Assembly (NCBI RefSeq): GCF_019061145.1
Contig: NZ_JAHQZS010000006.1
Coordinates: 62,001-126,000, forward strand
Source of the DNA: Anianabacter salinae
GTDB lineage: Bacteria > Pseudomonadota > Alphaproteobacteria > Rhodobacterales > Rhodobacteraceae
DNA length: 64,000 bases
Direction: 5' to 3'
Part shown: in pieces, positions 9,540-17,489 of the stretch
Position numbering within the stretch: position 1 is the first letter of the stretch
Layout: every line of letters starts with the position of its first letter
Notes under the pieces: generated by a model
What the model was told of the DNA's origin: nothing
Seen by the model: the letters and a program-made list of their open reading frames with translations, nothing else
Database searches by the model: none
Position numbers and translations under genes: made by a program

Positions 9540-10028
9540 TCAGAGCGGCAAGCCCAGAAGCGTGTCGATATGGCTGCTGTCACAGACCGCGATCCGCTTG
9601 GACAGCTTGAGGTCGCCGTCCACCCGGCGCAGCGCGTCGTGGTAGCATCCGCTGGCGAAGACGTCCGTCTCCCCGTCGCGGGTGATGCGCACGACAAAGA
9701 ACGACGTCTCGACCTCGATATCCCCGCCATCGCTTTCTCCAAGCACATAGGGCTGGCCCAGCACGTGCCGATAGCTGTGGCGCTCGTAGATGTTCGCGTC
9801 GCGCAGCGCTGTCACCCGGTCACGGATCATGCCGATGCCGTCCAGCCAGATCAGCCCTGCCTCAAGTCCGGCGCGCCGGTTTTCAGCGGTGGTGACGCTG
9901 TAGAACCCGTCCTCGGTGAAGAAATCGGGCCATTCCTCGATGCGGTCGGCGTCGATGCAGCGGGCATAGCGGGTCTGAAGCTGGCTGATGTCGACCAGAA
10001 GGTCAGAGGTGACGGCCATGTCCTTCAT
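9540..10028 (-). CDS. Aromatic-ring-hydroxylating dioxygenase beta (small) subunit
   Basis: 162 residues with an NTF2-like fold typical of Rieske dioxygenase small subunits. The recognisable pattern is ...[25 protein letters not shown], followed by [16 protein letters not shown] and [18 protein letters not shown]. It is structural and contacts the catalytic alpha subunit. Its start ATGA overlaps the alpha-subunit stop (10025-10028), and a second in-frame Met lies four codons in. The order alpha, beta, dehydrogenase, reductase equals A2-A3-B-A1 of the tph operons. Confidence 0.88.
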   Translation of the reverse strand: MKDMAVTSDLLVDISQLQTRYARCIDADRIEEWPDFFTEDGFYSVTTAENRRAGLEAGLIWLDGIGMIRDRVTALRDANIYERHSYRHVLGQPYVLGESDGGDIEVETSFFVVRITRDGETDVFASGCYHDALRRVDGDLKLSKRIAVCDSSHIDTLLGLPL

Positions 10029-11272
10029 GTTTCCATCCTCTCGCGATATGCGCTCCAGAATCCGCGGATCGAGCCTTCCGTGATCCGGTTGCCGCTGTTG
10101 CCGAAATCGGTGCCGCCCATTTCAAGGATCGCCTCCTTGTCCTCGGCCCCCGCGATGCCGCGCTGGACGAAGCCGCCGATGCAGCCATCCTCCATCGAGA
10201 CGTAGCCCGCAGGCCCGACAAGGTTCGACTGCTTGAGCCGCACGCGGCGCTGCTGGTCGGTGTCGTCCGCAAAGCCGACATAGGTCCATTTCAGTTCGGT
10301 CTTGTCCGGCCCCTTGGGCAGGATCTGCCGCACCGCGATACAGTTCTGGATCTGCTGAAGGACGAAATTAGGAAACGCCGACAGGATCTGCAGCGTGATG
10401 TCGTCGTCGAATTCCTTGAAGTTCTCAAGCAGCGACTCGTCCGCAAGCTGGTAGTCGCTTTGCGAGCGCAGTTGCTGCTCCTGATAGGCCTTGGACTGCT
10501 CCGCCTCGCGGTCGACGGCGGAATAGCTGACGTGGCTGCCGCCGTCCGGGCTGACGAGGATGCCGCCCTTCATCGACAGCTTGTTCAACTCGAACGTGGT
10601 AAAGAACAGGTGCAGGATCGAGGCGTGGTAGCTGTCCTTGGTGTTCTCGACGTAGAGCTTCCAGTTGTTCGGCAGGATCTGCGTGAACCGCCCCAGAACG
10701 ACGCAATCGCGCCCGTCGAGCACGCGCTTGACCCGGCCAGTGATCTCGTCGCCCAGATATTCCTCGATGTCGTCGATATCCTCGTCGAAGCTGCCGAAGA
10801 CGAGCCCGTACAACTCGGCGACACGCAGCTTGCGGGGGCCGTGGTCGCTCTTGCAGAACCCCTCGGCCATACCACCGGTGCCGTACATGCCCTCTTCGAA
10901 GGCGACGCCGACCAGGTCGCCCTGAAGCGTGTGGCGCCAGGCGTGGTAGACGCAGGTGAAGTCGCGCGTGGTGCCCCGGTCGTCCAGCGCCAGAAGCGAC
11001 CCGCGATGCGCGCAGCGGTTCTCGAACGAATAGATCTGGCCGTCGAAGTCTCGCACCACGATGACCGGCGTGGTTCCGACAAAGGTGGCGACATAGTCGC
11101 CGGGGTTGGGGATTTCAGCCTCTAGGCACAGGTAGTTCCAGCTTTTGCCGCGAAACAGTTTTTGCTGTTCGGCCCGAAACACATCCTCGTCCGAGAACAC
11201 CCAGTAAGGCACGCGGTTCACGCCACCTTCCCATCCGTCGAGCGGGTTCTGCCCGGTCGCGACATCTTTCAT
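10025..11272 (-). CDS. Rieske-type aromatic dioxygenase alpha (catalytic) subunit, TphA2-like
   Basis: 415 residues, preceded by GGGAGG. The Rieske 2Fe-2S ligands are C87, H89, C107 and H110 (CAHRG ... CVYHAW). The catalytic domain has [20 protein letters not shown], giving the Asp-His-His setting of the mononuclear iron. The enzyme would insert both oxygen atoms of O2 into an aromatic ring to give a cis-dihydrodiol. It is the first gene of a five-gene minus-strand operon. A TGTTCG-N5-CGAACA operator lies only 14 bp upstream of its start, with a weaker second copy next to it. An aromatic carboxylate is inferred as substrate from the PdxA-like partner; the exact compound cannot be read from sequence. 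Confidence 0.92.
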   Translation of the reverse strand: MKDVATGQNPLDGWEGGVNRVPYWVFSDEDVFRAEQQKLFRGKSWNYLCLEAEIPNPGDYVATFVGTTPVIVVRDFDGQIYSFENRCAHRGSLLALDDRGTTRDFTCVYHAWRHTLQGDLVGVAFEEGMYGTGGMAEGFCKSDHGPRKLRVAELYGLVFGSFDEDIDDIEEYLGDEITGRVKRVLDGRDCVVLGRFTQILPNNWKLYVENTKDSYHASILHLFFTTFELNKLSMKGGILVSPDGGSHVSYSAVDREAEQSKAYQEQQLRSQSDYQLADESLLENFKEFDDDITLQILSAFPNFVLQQIQNCIAVRQILPKGPDKTELKWTYVGFADDTDQQRRVRLKQSNLVGPAGYVSMEDGCIGGFVQRGIAGAEDKEAILEMGGTDFGNSGNRITEGSIRGFWSAYRERMET

Positions 11273-11285
11273 CTTGGCCTCCCGT

Positions 11286-11320
11286 TGTTCGTATATCGAA
11301 CATTGATCGCTATACGGACA
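11286..11320. promoter_or_regulatory. Candidate IclR operator pair upstream of the dioxygenase operon
   Basis: TGTTCG-TATAT-CGAACA at 11286-11302 is a perfect 6-bp inverted repeat with 5-bp spacer. An imperfect copy, TGATCG-CTATA-CGGACA, follows at 11304-11320, exactly 18 bp on. The same arrangement occurs between the IclR gene and the TRAP operon. IclR-family proteins bind such palindromes, often as two dimers side by side. The site abuts the dioxygenase start codon at 11272. Confidence 0.7.
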
Positions 11321-11405
11321 TGCTAGAAGGCAGCTGCGGGCAAAGTCAACCCGTCCCCGGCCCCTGTGCGGCGGGCAACGAGGTCGCCGAGGCGCGCGCG
11401 GCGGA

Positions 11406-12185
11406 TCAGAGCATGCGCGACAGCGCGTCGGCGCGGGCCAGGAGAACCGGCAGGAATTCGCGCTCCGCCTGCTCCAGCCCTACGCGCGCGATGGCGGCCG
11501 AGATGCTGAGCGCGGCGACCGTGCGTCCGTTCCTGTTGCGCACCGGAACGGCCATGGCGAGCATCCCCAGTTCAAGCTCTTCGCAGATCACCGAATAGCC
11601 GCGCGCCCGCACGTCGCGCACCAGGTCGCGCAGGCGGTCCGGATCGGTTTCTGTCTTGGGAGACAACGGCACGAAGTCGGTCGTGGAAAGGTACCGGTCC
11701 ACGTCTTCGTCCGCGAGGTCGGCCAACAGCATCCGGCCGGTGGCCGAGGCGTAGGCAGGAAGTTTCGCCCCGATCCGGACGTAGGAACTGACCGGGCGCG
11801 TGACCTCTGCGCGCGCCACGAAGACCGAGTTGCCCTCTTCCAGCACCGCAAGAGAAACGGATTCGTTCAACTGGTCTCGGGCGTCATCGAGATGAGACTG
11901 GGCCAGTTGCGGCAGCGTGCTCGATTCGAAGAACGCGTCGCCCAGCCGCAGCATCCGGGGTGTCGGCAGATAGGCCGACCCAAGTTGGCGGACATATCCA
12001 AGCTCGGCCAGCGTCAGAAGGCAGCGCCGGGCGCTGGCCCGCGAGATGGCCGCCGCCTGCGCCGCCTTGGCCACTGTCATCTCGCGGCGCGTCTCGGAAA
12101 ACGCCTCGATGATGGCAAGCCCCTTGGCCAGCCCTCCCATGCCCTCGGGCGCGCGCGGCTTTCCGGCGCCGGTGTCGTCACTCAT
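11406..12185 (-). CDS. IclR-family transcriptional regulator (PcaR/TphR-like)
   Basis: 259 residues from the ATG at 12185, preceded by GGGAGAG; a longer frame to 12245 lacks a ribosome site. The N-terminal winged helix-turn-helix is visible as [20 protein letters not shown] followed by LAELGYVRQ. The C-terminal effector-binding domain contains [24 protein letters not shown] and [11 protein letters not shown], close to the PcaR/PobR aromatic-acid subgroup. It lies between the dioxygenase operon and the divergent TRAP operon. Matching palindromes occur in both control regions, so it probably controls both in response to the aromatic substrate or a product. Confidence 0.9.
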   Translation of the reverse strand: MSDDTGAGKPRAPEGMGGLAKGLAIIEAFSETRREMTVAKAAQAAAISRASARRCLLTLAELGYVRQLGSAYLPTPRMLRLGDAFFESSTLPQLAQSHLDDARDQLNESVSLAVLEEGNSVFVARAEVTRPVSSYVRIGAKLPAYASATGRMLLADLADEDVDRYLSTTDFVPLSPKTETDPDRLRDLVRDVRARGYSVICEELELGMLAMAVPVRNRNGRTVAALSISAAIARVGLEQAEREFLPVLLARADALSRML

Positions 12186-12239
12186 CACTTCACTCTCCCA
12201 TGTTCCAGCGCACGGGCCAGACGGCCCGGCGCTCTGGTC

Positions 12240-12278
12240 TCGCATAGCACGAATTGTTCGCTATGCGAACAAAAATCG
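12240..12278. promoter_or_regulatory. Candidate IclR operator in the regulator/TRAP divergent promoter
   Basis: TTGTTCG-CTATG-CGAACAA (12254-12272) is a perfect 7-bp inverted repeat with 5-bp spacer and matches the site before the dioxygenase gene. A weak second copy (AAATCG-TTATT-CGGATA, 12273-12278 plus the right half to 12289) starts 18 bp after the core of the first. An overlapping 9-bp repeat, TCGCATAGC/GCTATGCGA, spans 12240-12268 and may be a second protein site or an overlapping mode for the same regulator. Confidence 0.7.
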
Positions 12279-12391
12279 TTATTCGGATAAAATTCGTGAC
12301 ATCCGGTCGCAGGCCGTGCCACCTTGCCCTGCGACGGGCAGGCTTGGGGCGCTTTTTCCCATGCCGTGCCGCTGCAACAGGGAGGAAACCG

Positions 12392-13432
12392 ATGACACCT
12401 GCACACCCCTTCACCCGCCGAGGATTCCTGGGCACCGCCGCTGCGACGGCAGGCGTGCTCGCCGCCCCGGCGACGCTTCGCGCGCAGACCGTAAACCTGC
12501 GCCTGCACCACTTCAATTCGCCGCTGTCGATCTCGCACACGCAGTTTCTCGTGCCCTGGGCCGAACGGTTGGCAGAAGCGACGGACGGAGAGCTGCAGAT
12601 CCAGATCTTCCCGTCCATGCAGCTGGGCGGCAGCCCGGGCGAGCTGTATTCGCAGGCAAAGGATGGCATCGTCGACATGGTCTGGACGATCCCCGGCTAC
12701 ACCGCGAATCGCTTTACGCTGACCGAGGTGTTCGAGCTTCCCTTCGTGGCGAAAAGCGCGACCGCCACCGCGCCCGCGGTGCATGAATTCGCCAAGCGCA
12801 ATCTTGGCGAGGAATACGGCGACACGCATCCGATCCTGTTCCACACCCACGCGCCCGGCCAGCTTCACGGCAAGGGCGACCCGATCCGGACGGTGGACGA
12901 CATGGCGGGCCTGCAAATTCGCGGCCCATCGCGCCCGATCACCGAAGCGATCAAGACGATGGGCGCGGTTCCGGTGGGCATGCCGGTTCCGGCGGTGACA
13001 GAGGCCATCGCACGCGGGGTCGTGGACGGTGCCGCCCTGCCCTGGACGATCACCCGCCCGATCCGCCTGCACGAAGTCACCGACTATCACACCGTTCTCG
13101 ACTTCTACGCTGCGGTGTTCGGCATGGTGATGAACAAGTCGCGCTGGGAAAGCCTGCCCGCCGACATGCAGCAGGCGATCAACGACGCCTCGAGCGCCGA
13201 ATTCGTCCGCGAACTGGGCGTTCTGTGGGACGGCGACGAGGAACAGGGGCGCCAGTTAGCCATCGACGCGGGCAACGAGATCGTCGAGGTTTCGGACGCC
13301 GAGCGCGACAGGTTCCGCGAGGCTTGCCAGCCGGTGATCGACAACTGGATCGCCAACGTGAACGATCGGGGTCTCGACGGTCAGGCGCTTTACGATGAAG
13401 CCCTGGCGTTGATCGAACAGAACGCAGCATAG
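12392..13432 (+). CDS. dctP: TRAP transporter substrate-binding protein (DctP family)
   Basis: 346 residues from the ATG at 12392, preceded by GGAGGAAA; longer frames upstream run through the operator region and are not credible. A Tat-type signal (TRRGFLGTAAATAGVLAAPATLRAQ) directs export. The mature protein has DctP features: AERLAEATDGELQIQIFPSMQLGG, the GDPIRTVDDMAGLQIRGP segment with a substrate-contacting Arg, and PVPAVTEAIARGVVDGA. It binds a carboxylate in the periplasm and hands it to the DctQ-DctM membrane pair encoded next. Given the divergent aromatic dioxygenase operon and shared operators, an aromatic carboxylic acid is the likely ligand (inference). Confidence 0.9.
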   Translation: MTPAHPFTRRGFLGTAAATAGVLAAPATLRAQTVNLRLHHFNSPLSISHTQFLVPWAERLAEATDGELQIQIFPSMQLGGSPGELYSQAKDGIVDMVWTIPGYTANRFTLTEVFELPFVAKSATATAPAVHEFAKRNLGEEYGDTHPILFHTHAPGQLHGKGDPIRTVDDMAGLQIRGPSRPITEAIKTMGAVPVGMPVPAVTEAIARGVVDGAALPWTITRPIRLHEVTDYHTVLDFYAAVFGMVMNKSRWESLPADMQQAINDASSAEFVRELGVLWDGDEEQGRQLAIDAGNEIVEVSDAERDRFREACQPVIDNWIANVNDRGLDGQALYDEALALIEQNAA

Positions 13433-13442
13433 ACGGCGGCAC

Positions 13443-13976
13443 ATGCAATTCAGCTCTGACGACGCGGGGGCCGGCATCTTGCCGGCCCCGCTTGCCCGAC
13501 TTCACTCCGCCATCCGGCGGCTTGCGCTTGTCTGTGCCGCAGCGGGCGGCGTCGTGCTTCTGGGCATGGCCTTGATGACCACGGCAAGCGTGATTTCCCG
13601 CGCGGTCGCCAATCAGCCGATCTACGGCATATTCGAGCTGGTCGAACTGTTTACCGGCATCGCGGTCCTGTCGTTCTTTCCCTACACCCACATCACGCGA
13701 GGCAACGTGGTCGCCGAATTCTTCACGCAGTCCGCGCCCGAGCGCATCCGCCACGCGCTCGAGTTTCTGGCGGACCTGACCTTTCTGGCAATCGCCTGCT
13801 TCGCCTGCTGGCGCGTCGCCGTCGGCTTTCACGAATCCCTCGACAGCCTCGACCGTTCGTTCGTTCTCAACATGCCGGAATGGGTGTTCTACGGCCCCGC
13901 GACCGTCTGGATGGTGCTGCTGGTGATCGTCTCGGTCGCGGCCGCCGTCCTGTCGGGCTGGAGGCTGGCGCGATGA
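13443..13976 (+). CDS. dctQ: TRAP transporter small permease (DctQ family)
   Basis: 177 residues with four predicted membrane segments (around LALVCAAAGGVVLLGMALM, YGIFELVELFTGIAVLSFF, LEFLADLTFLAIACFACW and VWMVLLVIVSVAAAVLSGW). The size and topology are those of DctQ, which links the binding protein to the large permease. It starts 10 bp after dctP and its stop overlaps the dctM start (ATGA at 13973-13976). Confidence 0.88.
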   Translation: MQFSSDDAGAGILPAPLARLHSAIRRLALVCAAAGGVVLLGMALMTTASVISRAVANQPIYGIFELVELFTGIAVLSFFPYTHITRGNVVAEFFTQSAPERIRHALEFLADLTFLAIACFACWRVAVGFHESLDSLDRSFVLNMPEWVFYGPATVWMVLLVIVSVAAAVLSGWRLAR

Positions 13977-15289
13977 GCGATCTTGTCTTCGGTCTGTTCA
14001 TGTTCGGCGCGATGTTCGGGCTGATCGTTCTGCGCTTTCCCATCGCCATTGCGATGGCCGTTGTCGGCGGCATCGGCTACGTCGAATACAACTCGTTCTT
14101 CGCGCTGTCGCAGTTCGTCAAATCCTCGGTCGTCGGCAAGACGTCCAACTACACGCTCAGCGTCATCCCCCTGTTCATCCTGATGGGCCATTTCGCCACC
14201 AAGGCGGGGCTAAGCGCGTCCCTGTTCCAGTTCGCACGCTACTGGGTCGGCCACATCCGCGGCGGCATCGCCATGGCCACCATCGTCGCCTGCGGTGCGT
14301 TCGGTGCGATCTGCGGCTCGTCGCTGGCGACGGGCGCCACGATGTCCCGCATCGCCCTTCCCGAGATGCGGGCGTCGAAGTATTCGCCCCAACTGGCAGG
14401 GGGCGCGTTGGCGGCAGGCGGCACGCTGGGCATCCTGATCCCGCCGTCGATCATCCTGGTGATCTACGCGGTGATCGCGGAACAAAGCATCGGCAAGCTG
14501 TTCATGGCGGCCTTCGTGCCCGGCGTCATGGCGGTCGCGTTCTACATCGGCGTCATCGCGATCTTCTCGCGGATGTTCCCCGATCAGGCCCCCGCAGGCA
14601 TGCGCGCAAGCTGGCGCGAGCGCCTGCAAAGCCTGTGGTCGATCTGGATCGTCGCGGGGCTGTTCATCCTTGTGGTCGGCGGGATCTACGGAGGGTTCTT
14701 CACCCCCACCGAAGGCGCGTCGGTCGGGGTCGTGGCGACGCTGCTCATCATGATCGCCAAGGGCAAGGCAAGCTTCGACAACCTGCTCGACTCGTTGCTG
14801 GAGACGGGCAAGACCACCGGCCTCATCATGCTGATCCTCGTCGCGGCAGAGGTCTACAACAGCTTTCTGGCGATGAACGGGCTGCCGCAAACGCTGGCCA
14901 GCACGCTAGGCGAGTACCAGTTGTCGCCGATCCTGCTGCTGTTCGGGATGCTGGCGATCTACCTTGCGCTTGGCTGCGTGATGGACAGCATCTCGATGAT
15001 CCTTCTGACGGTGCCCGTGTTCCTGCCGCTGGTCCTGTCGCTGGACCTTGGCATGAGCCCCGAGGCCGCCGCGATCTGGTTCGGCATCCTTGCCCTGATG
15101 GTCGTCGAGATGGGGCTCATCACGCCGCCCATCGGGCTGAACGTGTTCATCATCGCCGCGTCCGATCCGCAGACACGGGTGCAGGATGCCTTTGTCGGCG
15201 TGATCCCGTTCCTGCTGAGCGACATCGTGCGCGTGGCGCTCATCATCTTCATCCCCAGCCTCGTGCTCTGGCTGCCCGGTCTGAGTTGA
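13973..15289 (+). CDS. dctM: TRAP transporter large permease (DctM family)
   Basis: 438 residues from the ATG overlapping the dctQ stop. It is a many-pass membrane protein with DctM signatures: FRFP-like LRFPIAIAMAVVGG near the start, GAFGAICGSSLATGATMSRIALPEM, AGTLGILIPPSI (here ALAAGGTLGILIPPSIILV) and GLITPPIGLNVFI near the end. It performs ion-coupled import of the substrate delivered by DctP. About 130 bp without a gene separate it from the convergent AAA+ regulator. Confidence 0.92.
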   Translation: MSDLVFGLFMFGAMFGLIVLRFPIAIAMAVVGGIGYVEYNSFFALSQFVKSSVVGKTSNYTLSVIPLFILMGHFATKAGLSASLFQFARYWVGHIRGGIAMATIVACGAFGAICGSSLATGATMSRIALPEMRASKYSPQLAGGALAAGGTLGILIPPSIILVIYAVIAEQSIGKLFMAAFVPGVMAVAFYIGVIAIFSRMFPDQAPAGMRASWRERLQSLWSIWIVAGLFILVVGGIYGGFFTPTEGASVGVVATLLIMIAKGKASFDNLLDSLLETGKTTGLIMLILVAAEVYNSFLAMNGLPQTLASTLGEYQLSPILLLFGMLAIYLALGCVMDSISMILLTVPVFLPLVLSLDLGMSPEAAAIWFGILALMVVEMGLITPPIGLNVFIIAASDPQTRVQDAFVGVIPFLLSDIVRVALIIFIPSLVLWLPGLS

Positions 15290-15421
15290 CCGCGCTGCCC
15301 CGGGCCTTCGCAACGGCTCGGGCGCGCGCTTTGACCGATCTTCTGCGGATTGGCTGCTTTGGGAACTTTCCTGTCAGCAAGATTGACCGCGCGGCGCGCA
15401 GGGAAGGCACCGGCACAGGTT

Positions 15422-17284
15422 TCAATCCGACATCTCGGCGCTCTTGATCCCGAACTTGCGGATACGTGAATACAGCGTCGTGGCTGGCACGCCGAGAAGG
15501 GCGGCGGCCCCGTCCGCGCCGGACACCCGCCCGCCGGTCTCGCGCAGGGCCGCAAGCAGATTGTTGCGCTGAAGATCATGCATCTCGCTGTCGGTCATGA
15601 CCTTGGCGACGGCAGGCCCGCGGCGCAGGTCGGCGCCGACATCGACGATCAGCTTGCTCCCCGTCGAGACGATCAGCGCCCGCTCGATCACGTTGCGCAG
15701 CTCGCGCACGTTCCCGGGCCAGTCATAGCTGGTGAGCCGGTTCATGGTGCCCTCGGTGATGATTGGCATGTCCCGGTTCAACCGCTTCGAGCCAAGGCGC
15801 AACAGGTGGGCTGCGATCAGTGGAACGTCCTGACGCCGCTCGCGCAGCGGCGGGCATTCGACGGGAAAGACGTTGAGAAAGAAGAACAGGTCCTGCCGGA
15901 ACCGCCCCGCCCGCACGGCGCGGTGAATGTCGCCCCGAGCGGATGCGATAACCCGCACGTCCACATGGCGCGCCCGAATATCGCCCAGACGGATGACCTC
16001 GCGCTTTTGCAGCACATCGAACAGGCGGCCTTGGGTCTCGACGGGCAACTCGTCGACATCGTCAAGGAACAGGGTGCCGAAATGTGCCAGCTCCACCATC
16101 CCCGGCCTGTCCCGCGTCGCGCCCGCAAGGCCGCCGCGCACCTGCCCGAACAACTCTGCCTCGGTCAGCTCGCGCGGCAGCGAGCCGCATTTGACGTGGA
16201 TCAGCGGGCGCCTGCTGCGGTCGCTTTCCTTGTGGATGGCCGAGGCCACCAGCGCCTTTCCCGTCCCCGGCTCTCCGGTGATCAGGACGTTGGCGGTGGT
16301 GGGAGCGACAAGCGCGATCTTGGTCTGGATCTGGCGCATCGCCGGGGCGTCGCCGACGATGTCATGATGCGCGCGCTCCGAGATGATCGTCTGCTGAAGA
16401 TAGGCGTTTTCCTGTTCCAGCCGGTCCCGCAGGTCCGCAATTTCGGTGATCGCTTCGCGCAGCTTGCGCTCGTTCTCCTTGCGCTCGGTGATGTCGCGAA
16501 AGATCACCACGGCCCCCGCAAGAACCTGCTGGTCGTAGATCGGGGTCGAGACGTATTCGACCCGGATCGGCCGCCCGTCCTTGCGCCAGAACACTTCGTC
16601 CTCGATGCGGTTGATCTTTTCAAAGCGGAAGGACTGATAGATCGGGCAATCGTGCGAATGATAGATCTCGCCCGAGACATGGTGATGATGGATCATCGAA
16701 TGGATGTCGCGGCCCAGCAGGTCCTCGGTGGTCCAACCAAGCATTTCCTGCGCCGCGCGATTGACGAAAGTGGTCCGCCCCTCGGCATTTACACCGTATA
16801 TCCCCTCGCCCGCGGCGTTCAGGATCAACTGGTTCTGGCGTTCGAGTTCGGCAAAGAACCCCTGCGCCTGTATCCACTGGCCAAGACCCGCGCGGTGCAA
16901 CTCGGCGGTTTCGGCATCTCGAAAGTGCCGGTCGAGTTCGGCCAGGTCGATCAGCAGGATCATGAACCTGTGCGGCGCATCCGGCAGGCTGCGCGCGCGC
17001 AACTCGCATTGCACATCCCGCCCCGACAGCGTGCGCAAGGTGATGTCGCGCGTCCACGCCTCGCCCCGGTGATCCGCCTCGGCAATGAAGCTCATCATCC
17101 GGGCGAGGTCGATCTCGGAGCGCATCAGCGACAGGAACGGGGTCGCGCCCGGATCGTCCAGATCAAGCAGGCGCAAGGCATGCAGATTGGCGGCTGTCAG
17201 CCGGTCACTGTCGGTGTCGAGGATCGCCGCAGCCTGCGGCAACGCGTCGAGCAGGGAATCATGAAGCGGTGGCGCGGTCTGCAT
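15422..17284 (-). CDS. PAS-AAA+-Fis regulator with an altered GAFTGA loop
   Basis: 620 residues. A PAS domain at about 150-270 is followed by a coiled linker, an AAA+ domain and a Fis-type helix-turn-helix (TGGRVSGADGAAALLGVPATTLYSR...). The AAA+ domain has Walker A GEPGTGKA (337-344), Walker B FLDDVDE (406-412) and DWPGNVRELRN. In sigma-54 activators the loop contacting sigma-54 reads GAFTGA; here residues 384-389 read GGLAGA, losing the key Phe and Thr. The protein may therefore not activate sigma-54, and I found no good GG-N10-GC promoter before the divergent cyn operon. It probably regulates the cyanate genes starting 205 bp away. Confidence 0.85.
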   Translation of the reverse strand: MQTAPPLHDSLLDALPQAAAILDTDSDRLTAANLHALRLLDLDDPGATPFLSLMRSEIDLARMMSFIAEADHRGEAWTRDITLRTLSGRDVQCELRARSLPDAPHRFMILLIDLAELDRHFRDAETAELHRAGLGQWIQAQGFFAELERQNQLILNAAGEGIYGVNAEGRTTFVNRAAQEMLGWTTEDLLGRDIHSMIHHHHVSGEIYHSHDCPIYQSFRFEKINRIEDEVFWRKDGRPIRVEYVSTPIYDQQVLAGAVVIFRDITERKENERKLREAITEIADLRDRLEQENAYLQQTIISERAHHDIVGDAPAMRQIQTKIALVAPTTANVLITGEPGTGKALVASAIHKESDRSRRPLIHVKCGSLPRELTEAELFGQVRGGLAGATRDRPGMVELAHFGTLFLDDVDELPVETQGRLFDVLQKREVIRLGDIRARHVDVRVIASARGDIHRAVRAGRFRQDLFFFLNVFPVECPPLRERRQDVPLIAAHLLRLGSKRLNRDMPIITEGTMNRLTSYDWPGNVRELRNVIERALIVSTGSKLIVDVGADLRRGPAVAKVMTDSEMHDLQRNNLLAALRETGGRVSGADGAAALLGVPATTLYSRIRKFGIKSAEMSD

Positions 17285-17489
17285 GCGCGGCAGGATCGGA
17301 CCAGCCTTGGCTCAGGGCAATACGAAATTTCGCCATTTACGATTTTTCGTTACAACTGGAGTCAGGCAATAGAACTTAATCCCTTGTTTTTGATTACCTT
17401 TATTTCTTTCTGCATTCGCTCGCTGACCTCTCACCGATCCTTCGATTCTGGCGCACCCTGAGGGGGTCCAGCCATCGGAGGTATGCCGA
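17285..17489. promoter_or_regulatory. Divergent control region of the regulator and cyn operon
   Basis: This 205-bp spacer is much AT-richer than its surroundings from about 17320 to 17410. It contains the perfect palindrome CGAAATTTCG (17323-17332) and a nearby TACGAT/TTCGTTA element. GGAGG sits just ahead of the cynA-type start. I find no convincing -24/-12 (GG-N10-GC) promoter on either strand. Confidence 0.45.

Noticed and set aside
17320-17410. Possible sigma-54 promoter before cynA
   Set aside because: Candidate GG and GC pairs do not have the required 10-base spacing; the regulator's GAFTGA loop is also altered.
15578-17461. 627-codon plus-strand frame opposite the AAA+ regulator
   Set aside because: It is antisense to a gene with clear PAS, AAA+ and Fis motifs; its own protein is Arg/His-rich with no recognisable domain, typical of high-GC shadow frames.
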